Position numbers and translations under genes: made by a program. Source: Pseudomonadota bacterium (lineage in GTDB: Bacteria > Pseudomonadota > Alphaproteobacteria > Caulobacterales > Caulobacteraceae). Taken from it: a DNA stretch of 32,247 nt. The notes beneath the pieces are model-generated. The model saw only the letters and a program-made list of their open reading frames with translations. It did no database searches and was not told the origin of the DNA. Each line of letters begins with the position of its first letter. The first letter of the stretch is position 1. The stretch is taken from positions 1 through 32,247 of the forward strand of contig JAEYTA010000034.1 in the NCBI GenBank assembly GCA_023434265.1. Direction: 5' to 3'. Positions 13,671 to 21,619 of this stretch are shown in pieces.

Positions 13671-15251
13671 ATGACCACCACCCACACCGACGTCGTCGTC
13701 CTCGGAGCCGGCCACAACGGCCTGGTCTGCGCCTTCTATCTCGCGAAGGCCGGGCTGAAGGTGACCGTGCTGGAGCGGCGGCACGTGGTCGGCGGAGCGG
13801 CGGTGACGGAGGAGTTCCATCCGGGCTTCCGCAACTCGACGGCCAGCTACACCGTCAGCCTGCTCAACCCCAAGGTCATCGCCGACATGGAGCTGGCCCG
13901 GCACGGGCTGCGGGTGGTGGAGCGCAGGGTTTCGAACTTCCTGCCGCTGCCGGACGGACGGCACCTGCTGGCCGGGGAGGGGCGGACGCAGGCGGAGGTG
14001 GCGAAGTTCTCGACACGGGATGCGGAGCGGCTGCCCGAGTACGAGCGACGGCTGGATGTCGTGGCGGCGATCCTGCGCGACTGGATCCTGAAGGCGCCGC
14101 CGAACATGGTGGAGGGCGGCTGGACGGCGATGCTGCCGGAGCTGCTCAAGGCGGGGTCGCTGGGGCGGCGGGCGGCGGGGCTGGGCACTGAAGGGCGGCG
14201 CGACCTGCTGGACCTGTTCACCAGGTCGGCGGGCGACTGGCTGGACGGCTGGTTCGAGAGCGACCCGATCAAGGCGCTGTTCGGCTTCGACAGCGTGGTC
14301 GGCAACTATGCGTCGCCCTACACGCCGGGGTCGGCCTATGTGCTGCTGCATCACGTCTTCGGCGAGGTGAACGGCAGGAAGGGCGTCTGGGGCCACGCCA
14401 TCGGCGGCATGGGGGCGATCACCCGGGCGATGGCCGCAGCCTGCGCCGAGGCGGGGGTGGATATCCGGCTGGACAGCCCGGTCGCCGAGGTGCTGACCGA
14501 GAAGGGCCGCGCCGTGGGGGCGGCGACCGAGGCGGGCGAGACGGTGCGCGCGCGGGCGGTGGCGGCCAACCTGCACCCGCGGCTGCTGTTCGAGCGGCTG
14601 GTCGACGACGCGGTGGTCCCCGCCGACTTCCGGGCGCGGATCGGGAACTACCAGTCGGGCTCGGGGACGTTCCGGATGAACGTGGCGCTGTCGGAGCTGC
14701 CCAACTTCACTTCGCTGCCGGGGGCGGGGGACCACCTGACCGCGGGAATCATCATCGCGCCGAGCCTGGCCTACATGGACCGGGCGCATGCCAGCGCGCG
14801 GCTGAAGGGTTGGTCGGAGGCACCGATCGTGGAGATGCTGATCCCCTCGACGCTGGACGACAGCCTGGCGCCGCCCGGACAGCACGTGGCCAGCCTGTTC
14901 TGCCAGCATGTGGACCCCACGCTGGGCGACGAGCACAGGGAGACGGTGGCCGACCTGATGATCGAGACGGTCGACCGGCACGCGCCCGGGTTCAAGGCCT
15001 CGGTGCTGGGCCGGCTGGCGCTGGGGCCGCGCGACCTCGAGCGGCGCTTCGGCCTCGTCGGAGGCGATATCTTCCATGGCCGCCTGACGCTGGACCAGCT
15101 GTTCAGCGCGCGTCCGGTGCTGGGCCACGCCGACCATCGCATGCCGGTTCCGGGGCTCTACCTGTGCGGCTCCGGCGCGCATCCCGGCGGCGGCGTGACG
15201 GGCGCGCCGGGGCACAATGCGGCGCAGGCGGTGGTGCGGGATCTTCGGTAG
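13671..15251 (+). CDS. Phytoene-dehydrogenase-like FAD oxidoreductase (PYROXD2-like)
   Basis: A 526-residue flavoprotein. The dinucleotide-binding motif is VVVLGAGHNGLVCAFYLAKAG (8-28) ending in the acidic VLERR; the C-terminal FAD motif LYLCGSGAHPGGGVTGAPGHNAA closes the chain. The family covers carotenoid desaturases and the PYROXD2 group; the GHNGL sequence and length fit the latter. True carotenoid desaturase activity is not supported by context: no crtB, crtE or crtY is nearby. The start has a strong AAGGAGG site. Substrate unknown; an oxidoreductase acting on a hydrophobic compound is likely. Confidence 0.87.
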   Translation: MTTTHTDVVVLGAGHNGLVCAFYLAKAGLKVTVLERRHVVGGAAVTEEFHPGFRNSTASYTVSLLNPKVIADMELARHGLRVVERRVSNFLPLPDGRHLLAGEGRTQAEVAKFSTRDAERLPEYERRLDVVAAILRDWILKAPPNMVEGGWTAMLPELLKAGSLGRRAAGLGTEGRRDLLDLFTRSAGDWLDGWFESDPIKALFGFDSVVGNYASPYTPGSAYVLLHHVFGEVNGRKGVWGHAIGGMGAITRAMAAACAEAGVDIRLDSPVAEVLTEKGRAVGAATEAGETVRARAVAANLHPRLLFERLVDDAVVPADFRARIGNYQSGSGTFRMNVALSELPNFTSLPGAGDHLTAGIIIAPSLAYMDRAHASARLKGWSEAPIVEMLIPSTLDDSLAPPGQHVASLFCQHVDPTLGDEHRETVADLMIETVDRHAPGFKASVLGRLALGPRDLERRFGLVGGDIFHGRLTLDQLFSARPVLGHADHRMPVPGLYLCGSGAHPGGGVTGAPGHNAAQAVVRDLR

Positions 15252-15252
15252 A

Positions 15253-15389
15253 GTCGAGGGTCGAGGGTCGAGGGTCGAGGGGCGAGCAAGGCCGTGGCGC
15301 CTGCGGGGCCCCAACAACGGATCGGCAATGGCGCTCGCCTCGTCCCGTTCCTCTCGCCCCTCGCCCCTCGCCCCTCGACCCTCGACCCT
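15253..15389. repeat. Inverted heptameric repeat between convergent genes
   Basis: The left tract (15253-15286, GGGTCGA units) and the right tract (15352-15389, TCGACCC and TCGCCCC units) share a perfect 23-base inverted match (15264-15286 with 15367-15389), 80 bases apart. The tracts fill the space between the stops of the flavoprotein gene and the response-regulator gene, so transcripts from both sides would form a long stem there. It may act as a two-way terminator. Confidence 0.75.
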
Positions 15390-15394
15390 ACTGC

Positions 15395-15772
15395 CTAGGC
15401 TTGCGCCACGCCCACCGCCTTCATCAGCGCGTCGCGGACGGCGGCTTCGGTGAAGGGCTTCTGGATGGTGGGGTGGCCGCGCCAGCGGTCGGGGAGGCCG
15501 CCCTCGCCGTAGCCGGTGGAGAAGACGAAGGGCACGCCGGCGGCGGCGAGCGCGTCGGCGACGGGGAAGACCTGACGGCCGGCCACGTTGACGTCGAGCA
15601 GGGCGGCGTCGAGACGCTCGCCGTCGGTGGCGAGGGCGAGGCCGTCGTCGACGGTCGCCGCCGGCCCGACCGGGGTGCAGCCCATGTCCTCGAGTATGGT
15701 TTCGAGCAGCATGGCGACGAGGGATTCGTCCTCGACCACCAGAATTCGACGTCCCGACAACGCCTCGCTCAT
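15395..15772 (-). CDS. Single-domain response regulator, FATGUY-like
   Basis: A 125-residue receiver domain with no output domain. The acidic pair is E14/D15, the phosphorylation site D60 in ALLDVNVAG and the conserved lysine K105 in IQKPF. The stretch PFVFSTGYGEGGLP (81-94) matches the PFxFATGY pattern that defines FATGUY receivers, which relay phosphate in alphaproteobacterial stress signalling; here serine replaces the alanine. The start at 15772 overlaps the histidine kinase stop by four bases (ATGA), so the two are co-translated partners. It probably acts as a phosphate shuttle or sink or by protein contact, not by DNA binding. Confidence 0.92.
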   Translation of the reverse strand: MSEALSGRRILVVEDESLVAMLLETILEDMGCTPVGPAATVDDGLALATDGERLDAALLDVNVAGRQVFPVADALAAAGVPFVFSTGYGEGGLPDRWRGHPTIQKPFTEAAVRDALMKAVGVAQA

Positions 15773-17310
15773 GTTCGCCTCCCGCGGTCCAGGGGGACCG
15801 AAAATTCCGCATTGAAGCCGGCGTCTGCGTAATCGAGTTCGACCGAGCCCGCCAGATCGTGCCGGACGTTGCGCTCGATCAACCGGCTGCCGAAGCCCCG
15901 GCGCGTCGGCGGGGCCGCCGGCGGGCCGTCGACCTCGCGCCACGACAGATGCAGGACGGGGTTCTTCAGATCGGCCACGGCCCAGTCGACCATCACCCGC
16001 CCGTCGGGGGCCGACAGGGCGCCGTATTTGGCGGCGTTGGTGGCGAGTTCGTGGAAGATCATGCCGAACGACAGGGCGGCCGAGGGCTCGAGCGCCACGG
16101 GCGGGCCGTTCAGACTGACGCGGTGCGGGCCGTGGGCCTCGGTCTCGTGCTCGAGAATGGCGCGCAGATCGGCGCCCTCCCAGTGGCTGCGGGTCAGAAG
16201 ATCGTGGGTATGCGACAGGGCCAGCAGGCGGGCCTGGAAGCTTTCGGCGAAGCTGTGCGGATCGCGGTGCGAGCGGGCGGTCTGCATGGCGATCGACTGG
16301 ACCGTGGCCAGGGTGTTCTTCACCCGGTGGTTCAGCTCGTCGATCATCAGCTTCTGGCGTTCGGCGGCGACCACCGTCTCGGTGACGTCGTGACCCTGGA
16401 CGAAGATGCCGATGACGCCGCCGGCGTCGTCGCGGATCGGCTGGTAGATGAAATCGAGCCAGACGGTCTCCAGGGGCGCATCGGGGGACCGCTGCAGCTC
16501 GACCCGGCTGCCGCGGCCCTCGTGCGGCTCGCCAGTGCCGTAAACCGAATCCAGGAAGTCGACATAGCCCTGGCCCACGACCTCCGGCAGGGCCTCGCGA
16601 ATGGGTTTGCCGGCGATCTCACGATGGCCGATCAATTGGGCGTAGGCGGTGTTGTGCATCTGGAACACGTGGTCCGGCCCTGACAGGACGGCGACGAACC
16701 CCGGCGCCTGCATGAACATCTCGAGCAGCCGGTTGCGCTCGGTTTCCAGCTGACGATTGGTTTGCTGCACCTGCTCGGCGCGCTGGAGCACGTTCCCGCT
16801 GAGGATGGAGTCGAGGGCCCGCTTGCGATCGACGCCGGCCACCCGGCGGCGCAACTGCTCCAGTTCCGTGATGTCGGTGGTGTGCTGAAGGATGAAGACG
16901 ATCCGTCCGTCGGCGTCGTGGATCGGGGTGTGGGTCGCCGACCAGAAGCGCTCCTCGAGCACGCTTTGGCCCCCCGGCGCCTCCACCGGGATGGCGTAGC
17001 GGATCAGGGCCAGATGGTCGGGGCGATCCTCGTTCAGCACCCGGTCGAAGGAGGCGCGCAACTGACGCGCGTTCTCGCGCCCCTCGGGGCCGGGGCCGGC
17101 GTCGAACACCTCGAACAGCGGCTTGCCAAGCAGGTCCTCGCGCCGCGCTCCGACCGCGGCGAGGTAGGCCGCGTTCATACCGGCATAGCGCAGGTCTGGA
17201 GTCAGCAGGGTGTAGGGGTTGGGAGACGCATCGAAGGCTGCCGCGAGGTCGGCATCGATCGCTCCGGATTTCGCCAGTTCTTTCAATAGACGCCCCGCCC
17301 TAACAGCCAC
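15769..17310 (-). CDS. HWE-family sensor histidine kinase with two PAS domains
   Basis: About 513 residues. Two PAS domains (about 20-150 and 195-315) precede the kinase core. The phospho-accepting histidine is H328 in DELNHRVKNTLATVQSIA, followed by the HWE marks HELATNAAKYGALS (N box), LSWREVDGP (the W-x-E) and GFGSRLIE. There is no membrane helix, so it is a soluble sensor of a cytoplasmic signal. Such kinases often feed the general stress response of alphaproteobacteria. The start is uncertain: GTG at 17310 is preferred, with TTG at 17322 or 17286 as alternatives. The response regulator downstream is its likely partner. Confidence 0.9.
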   Translation of the reverse strand: MAVRAGRLLKELAKSGAIDADLAAAFDASPNPYTLLTPDLRYAGMNAAYLAAVGARREDLLGKPLFEVFDAGPGPEGRENARQLRASFDRVLNEDRPDHLALIRYAIPVEAPGGQSVLEERFWSATHTPIHDADGRIVFILQHTTDITELEQLRRRVAGVDRKRALDSILSGNVLQRAEQVQQTNRQLETERNRLLEMFMQAPGFVAVLSGPDHVFQMHNTAYAQLIGHREIAGKPIREALPEVVGQGYVDFLDSVYGTGEPHEGRGSRVELQRSPDAPLETVWLDFIYQPIRDDAGGVIGIFVQGHDVTETVVAAERQKLMIDELNHRVKNTLATVQSIAMQTARSHRDPHSFAESFQARLLALSHTHDLLTRSHWEGADLRAILEHETEAHGPHRVSLNGPPVALEPSAALSFGMIFHELATNAAKYGALSAPDGRVMVDWAVADLKNPVLHLSWREVDGPPAAPPTRRGFGSRLIERNVRHDLAGSVELDYADAGFNAEFSVPLDRGRRT

Positions 17311-17385
17311 GCTAACGCACAATCCCCGGTCCGGTTCGCCTCCGGATCAAATTGGCTTGGGCGGCGAAGTGGTTATCGTGAGCGC

Positions 17386-18927
17386 ATGCTTCTGACCAGC
17401 CTGATCGCGGCCGCCCTGATGACCCTGAGCCCGCCCGCCGCTTCCGACGCCGACGCCCGCCCCGTCGAGGCGCGGGTGGTGCAGGGGCCGGTGGTCGGCC
17501 GAGAGGCGGACGGCGTGGCCTCGTTCAAGGGCCTGCCCTATGCGGCGCCGCCGGTCGGCGAGTTGCGCTGGCGGGCGCCGCGGCCGGCCGAGCCGTGGTC
17601 GACGCCGCGCGACGCATCGCGGCTCGGCGCGATCTGCATCCAGCCGCCGGCCAACGGCGACAACGGCGTCGGGCCCCTGCCGATGAGCGAGGATTGCTTG
17701 ACGCTGAATGTGTGGACGCCGGTCGAGCGGGGCGGGGAGCCGTTGCCGGTGATGTTCTGGATCCACGGCGGCGGGCTGAACAACGGCTCGGGCACGGCGG
17801 CGCTGTACGACGGGGCGAACCTGGCGCGGCGTGGCGTGGTGGTGGTGACGATCAACTACCGGCTGGGGCGGCTGGGGTTCTTCGACCATCCGGCGCTGGC
17901 GGCGGAACGGGCGCCGGACGAGCCCGCGAGCAACTACGGCCTGATGGACGTGGTTCTGGCGTTGCGCTGGGTCCGGAACAATGCGGCGGCGTTCGGCGGA
18001 GACCCGGAGAACGTCACCGTCTTCGGCGAGTCGGCGGGCGGGGCGCTGGTGACGCGGCTGATGACCTCGCCGGAGGCGCGCGGCCTGTTCCACCGGGCGG
18101 TGGTGCAGTCGGGGCTGGGGCGGGACGAGGGCACGCCGCTGGAGACGCCGCGGCGCGACGGCGGGCCGGCGCTGCAGGCGAGGGGAGAGGCCTTCGCGGC
18201 GGCGAGGGGGGCGACCACCGCCGATGAACTGAGAGCGATTCCGGGCGAGGCGTTGTTGCGCCCGGCGCCGAACTTCTACGGCGGCGACCTGCTGGTGCGC
18301 GACGGGACCTATGTGGCGGAAGATGTCGAGGCGGCCTTCGCGGCCGGGCGCGAGGCGGCCGTGCCCTTCATCATCGGCACGAACAGCGCCGAGTTCTGGT
18401 GGATGAATCCGTCGGACCTGAGTCCCTATGGCGCGCTGGACGACGCCATGACGGGGGAGGAGCGGGCGGCCTTCCTCGAGGCCTACGGCGGGCAGGGCGG
18501 CTATGACGCCCATGTGCTGAGCGATCTGGTGTTCAACGAGCCCGCGCGGCATCTGGCGCGGCTGCATGCGCGCAACGGCCATCCGACCTGGCTGTACCGG
18601 TTCGACGTGGTGTCGGCGGCGATGCCGGAGCCGCACGACGGGGCGACCCACGCCTCGGAGCGACAGTATGTGTTCGACAACCTGACCGCCTCGCCGTGGC
18701 CGACGGCGGAGATGGACCAGCGGCAGGCGGACCAGATGGCCGGCTATTGGACGACCTTCGCGCGGAACGGCGACCCGAACGGCGGCATGCGGCAGGCGTG
18801 GCCGGAGTTCGGGGCGGAGCCGGACCGGCTGCTGGAGTTCACCAACGACGGACCGGTGGCGAAGGATGTGCCGTTCGCGGCGCGGCTGGACCTGATCGAA
18901 GCCTATTACGCGCGGGTGCGCGACTAG
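17386..18927 (+). CDS. Type B carboxylesterase
   Basis: A 513-residue exported esterase. A hydrophobic signal segment (1-20) precedes the domain; family marks are FKGLPYAAPPVGELRWRAP, SEDCLTLNVWTP, the oxyanion HGGG (127-130) and the nucleophile S216 in FGESAGG. The acid and histidine of the triad should lie near NSAEFWW and EPHDGATHASE. Action on periplasmic or external esters is expected; it could deacylate decorated glycans, given its neighbours. It converges on the GH1 gene, and their stop codons overlap through CTAG, so any co-regulation must come from separate promoters. Confidence 0.9.
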   Translation: MLLTSLIAAALMTLSPPAASDADARPVEARVVQGPVVGREADGVASFKGLPYAAPPVGELRWRAPRPAEPWSTPRDASRLGAICIQPPANGDNGVGPLPMSEDCLTLNVWTPVERGGEPLPVMFWIHGGGLNNGSGTAALYDGANLARRGVVVVTINYRLGRLGFFDHPALAAERAPDEPASNYGLMDVVLALRWVRNNAAAFGGDPENVTVFGESAGGALVTRLMTSPEARGLFHRAVVQSGLGRDEGTPLETPRRDGGPALQARGEAFAAARGATTADELRAIPGEALLRPAPNFYGGDLLVRDGTYVAEDVEAAFAAGREAAVPFIIGTNSAEFWWMNPSDLSPYGALDDAMTGEERAAFLEAYGGQGGYDAHVLSDLVFNEPARHLARLHARNGHPTWLYRFDVVSAAMPEPHDGATHASERQYVFDNLTASPWPTAEMDQRQADQMAGYWTTFARNGDPNGGMRQAWPEFGAEPDRLLEFTNDGPVAKDVPFAARLDLIEAYYARVRD

Positions 18928-20291
18928 AGCGTGTTCAGCACTTCGCCGTGGGTCTTGATGACCTCGGAGTAGAGCAGGCCGGAGTCTTTGATAGTCCGCT
19001 CCTGGGTGGCGAAGTTCACGTGGGTGATGCCGAAGCGCTTGGAGTAGCCCAGCGACCATTCGAGATTGTCGAGCAGCGACCAGGCCATGTAGCCGCGCAG
19101 GTCGACGCCCTTGCCGATCGCGTCGTGCGCGGCCTTGAGGTGGTTCTTCAGATAGTCGACGCGCATCGGGTCGTGGATGCGGCCGTCGATGGCGTGGGGC
19201 GGGTCGTACCAGGCCGAGCCGTTCTCGGTGATCATCAGGGGCAGGCCGTGGGTCTGCTCGTGCAGCCAGACGAGGGTGTCGGTGAGGGCGGGGGGATAGA
19301 CCTCCCAGCCGGTCTCGGTGTGGGCGTGCTGGACCTGTTTCACGGGGCGCGCGCGGACCGGCCAGGCGTCGGGGGCGTTCTCGGGCACGGCGCGGGTGTA
19401 CCAGTTGAGGCCCATCCAGTCGGTCGGCTGGGCGATGAGGTCGAAGTCCTCCTTGGGGAACTCGCGCCAGGCCTCGCCGTAGACGTCCTTCAGCTCCTCG
19501 GGATAGCCGCGGCCCATCAGGGGATCGAGGAACCAGCGGTTCATCTGGGCCTCGGCGCGGCGGCGCGCGGCCTCGTCTTCCGGCTTGTCCGAGGCGGGGT
19601 ATTTCGGCTCGATGTTGAGGACGATGCCGATCTTGCCCTCGCCGACCTGACGGAAGCGCTTCACCGCGGCGCCGTGGGCGCGCAGCACGTTGTGGCCGGC
19701 GATCACCGCCTCGAAGGCCGAGCGATGGCCGGGGGCCAGGGCGCCGTGCAGATAGCCGCCGTCGACGATGACCCACGGCTCGTTGATGGTGCCCCAGGTC
19801 TTCACCCGGCCCTTGAACTTCTCGAACAGCACCTGGCCGTAGTCGGCGAACCAGTCGGCGATGTCGGGGTTGAGCCAGCCGCCGCGGTCGTCCAGCGCCG
19901 CCGGCAGGTCCCAGTGGTAGAGGGTGGCGAGCGGCTCGATGCCCTTCTCCAGCAGGCCGTCGACGAGGCGATCGTAGAAGTCGAGTCCCTTCGGGTTGAT
20001 GGCGCCGCGGCCATCCGGGATGACCCGGCTCCAGCTGACCGAGAATCGGTAGGCCTGGAGGTTGAGGCGAGTCATCAGTTCGATGTCCTCGCGCCAGCGG
20101 TTGTAGTGGTCGCAGGCCACGTCGCCGGTGTCGCCGTCCTTCATATTGCCGGGTGTGTGGCTAAACCGGTCCCAGATCGACTCGCCGGCGCCATCGGCCA
20201 TCGAGGAGCCCTCGATCTGGTAGGCCGCCGTGGCGGCACCCCACAGAAAGCCCTCGGGAAACCGGTAGTTGGGCGTATTTTCTGAGGACAT
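18924..20291 (-). CDS. GH1 beta-glucosidase
   Basis: A 455-residue GH1 enzyme. FPEGFLWGAATAAYQIEG is the family N-terminal signature, E171 in TINEPW the acid/base, and E356 in LMITENGSAW the nucleophile. LRGYMAWSLLDNLEWSLGYSKRFG is the conserved C-terminal aglycone-side region. No signal peptide is visible, so hydrolysis of imported beta-glucosides takes place in the cytoplasm. The ATG at 20291 is preferred to an upstream in-frame TTG at 20309. The gene is divergent from a LacI-family regulator, and the 257-base gap contains two inverted repeats that may be operators. Confidence 0.95.
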   Translation of the reverse strand: MSSENTPNYRFPEGFLWGAATAAYQIEGSSMADGAGESIWDRFSHTPGNMKDGDTGDVACDHYNRWREDIELMTRLNLQAYRFSVSWSRVIPDGRGAINPKGLDFYDRLVDGLLEKGIEPLATLYHWDLPAALDDRGGWLNPDIADWFADYGQVLFEKFKGRVKTWGTINEPWVIVDGGYLHGALAPGHRSAFEAVIAGHNVLRAHGAAVKRFRQVGEGKIGIVLNIEPKYPASDKPEDEAARRRAEAQMNRWFLDPLMGRGYPEELKDVYGEAWREFPKEDFDLIAQPTDWMGLNWYTRAVPENAPDAWPVRARPVKQVQHAHTETGWEVYPPALTDTLVWLHEQTHGLPLMITENGSAWYDPPHAIDGRIHDPMRVDYLKNHLKAAHDAIGKGVDLRGYMAWSLLDNLEWSLGYSKRFGITHVNFATQERTIKDSGLLYSEVIKTHGEVLNTL

Positions 20292-20357
20292 GGATGAATA
20301 TCTCGGCAAGCGGGGACTGGACTGGAAAGGCGAACGGCGGCGGGTCGTCGGTACGCC

Positions 20358-20375
20358 TGTGGTCCCGTGACCACA
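20358..20375. promoter_or_regulatory. Inverted repeat in the GH1/LacI divergent region
   Basis: A perfect 7-4-7 palindrome, TGTGGTC then CCGT then GACCACA. It lies 66 bases upstream of the GH1 start and may be a repressor or activator site for the beta-glucosidase gene. No function can be assigned from sequence alone. Confidence 0.4.
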
Positions 20376-20427
20376 ACCGCCGTGTGGCCAAACTAGGGCA
20401 CTTGCGGGGCGCGTGACTAGTGTGTCA

Positions 20428-20441
20428 TGTAATCGGTTACA
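20428..20441. promoter_or_regulatory. LacI-type operator candidate
   Basis: TGTAATCGGTTACA is symmetrical at 12 of 14 positions around a central CG, the form typical of LacI-family operators. It overlaps a TGTAAT element that could serve as the -10 box of the regulator gene. This fits autoregulation and control of the downstream TonB receptor. It is about 120 bases upstream of the preferred regulator start. Confidence 0.6.
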
Positions 20442-20548
20442 CGGAATTTACGGACGGACCCGCGGCAAGCGGGCCGGGACCGGGATCCCCAGGGAGCCGA
20501 TCCATTGTCACAGATCACGACGCTGTCCTGCGGCGCGGGCGGGCGGGC

Positions 20549-21619
20549 TTGAAGCCCGCTACGATCCGCGACGTCGCCCGCCGCGCGGAGGTTTCCGTCG
20601 CGTCGGTGTCGCGCGTGCTGACCGGCGCCGGGGCCGTCACCGAGGCGACGCGCAAGCGGGTCATGGAGGCCGTCGAGGCCCTGCAGTACGTGCCGCACTC
20701 GGGCGCGCGCAGCCTGTCGACCAGCAAGACCAGCACGGTCGGGGTGATCCTGCCGGACCTGTACGGCGAGTATTTCTCGGAACTGATCCGCGGCATGGAC
20801 GTCGCGGCGCGGGCGCTGGGCTACCACCTGATCGTCTCCTCGTCGCACGACGACGAGGAGGAGGCGTCGGCGGCGATCCGGTCGATGCGCGGGCGGGTGG
20901 ACGGGCTGATCGTGCTGTCGCCCCACCTCGGCGCGGCGAACCTGGCGGCGAGCCTGGCCGGGCGCCTCCCGGTGCTGCTGATGAACGGCGGCGCCGACGC
21001 CGGACGCCCGTCGATCGTGGTCGACAATCACGGCGGCGCCGTCGCGGCGGTGGAGCACCTGATCGCCACCGGCCGCCGTCGCATCGCCCACATCGCCGGC
21101 CCCGCCGGCAACCTCGAGGCCGAGGCCCGTCTGGCCGGCTATCTCGAGGCCATGGCCGCCGCCGGCCTGCCGACCACCGTGGTCGACGGGGCCTTCACCA
21201 AGGCCTCGGGCCACGAAGCGGGGGCGAAGCTGGCCGCCATGGCCGATCGTCCCGACGCGGTCTTCGCCGCCAACGACAACATGGCCATCGGCGCCATGCT
21301 GGCGCTGCAGGAGGCCGGCGTGCGGGCGCCTGAGGACGTGGCCATCGTCGGCTTCGACGACGTGCCGCTGGCCGGCATGGTCAGCCCTGGCCTGACCACG
21401 CTCAGGATCAACATCGCCGAGATGGGTCGCAACGCCCTCGAACGGCTGGTGAGCCTCATTCCATCCGCAGGCGCGGCCGACGCCGACGTCGCCTGCGAGG
21501 TCGTGCGACCGCAACTGGTCGTGCGGCCTTCCACCAATCCGGCGGCCCAGAACCCAACCGGGGGAGCCCGCGTCCGCGCGGCGACCGCCATTCCGCTTCC
21601 AGAGGGGGAGAACCCGTAA
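20549..21619 (+). CDS. LacI-family transcriptional regulator
   Basis: About 356 residues. The TTG at 20549 gives MKPATIRDVARRAEVSVASVSRVL, the standard LacI helix-turn-helix start, so it is preferred. No ATG is available: a GTG at 20420 would put the operator inside the gene, and an ATT at 20504 has an AGGGAG site 7 bases upstream. The C-terminal part is a periplasmic-binding-like sugar sensor (VGVILPDLYGEYFSELIRGM; AIVGFDDVPLAGM). The protein should repress the local sugar genes until its ligand is bound. Its stop codon touches the ATG of the TonB receptor, so the two share a transcript. Confidence 0.9.
   Translation: MKPATIRDVARRAEVSVASVSRVLTGAGAVTEATRKRVMEAVEALQYVPHSGARSLSTSKTSTVGVILPDLYGEYFSELIRGMDVAARALGYHLIVSSSHDDEEEASAAIRSMRGRVDGLIVLSPHLGAANLAASLAGRLPVLLMNGGADAGRPSIVVDNHGGAVAAVEHLIATGRRRIAHIAGPAGNLEAEARLAGYLEAMAAAGLPTTVVDGAFTKASGHEAGAKLAAMADRPDAVFAANDNMAIGAMLALQEAGVRAPEDVAIVGFDDVPLAGMVSPGLTTLRINIAEMGRNALERLVSLIPSAGAADADVACEVVRPQLVVRPSTNPAAQNPTGGARVRAATAIPLPEGENP

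Noticed and set aside
13671..15251. Carotenoid biosynthesis cluster
   Set aside because: The flavoprotein is only phytoene-dehydrogenase-like; no other carotenoid gene is present, and DUF817 is not a carotenoid enzyme.
15253..15389. CRISPR array
   Set aside because: The heptamer units are contiguous and lack spacers of constant length, and no cas gene is near.
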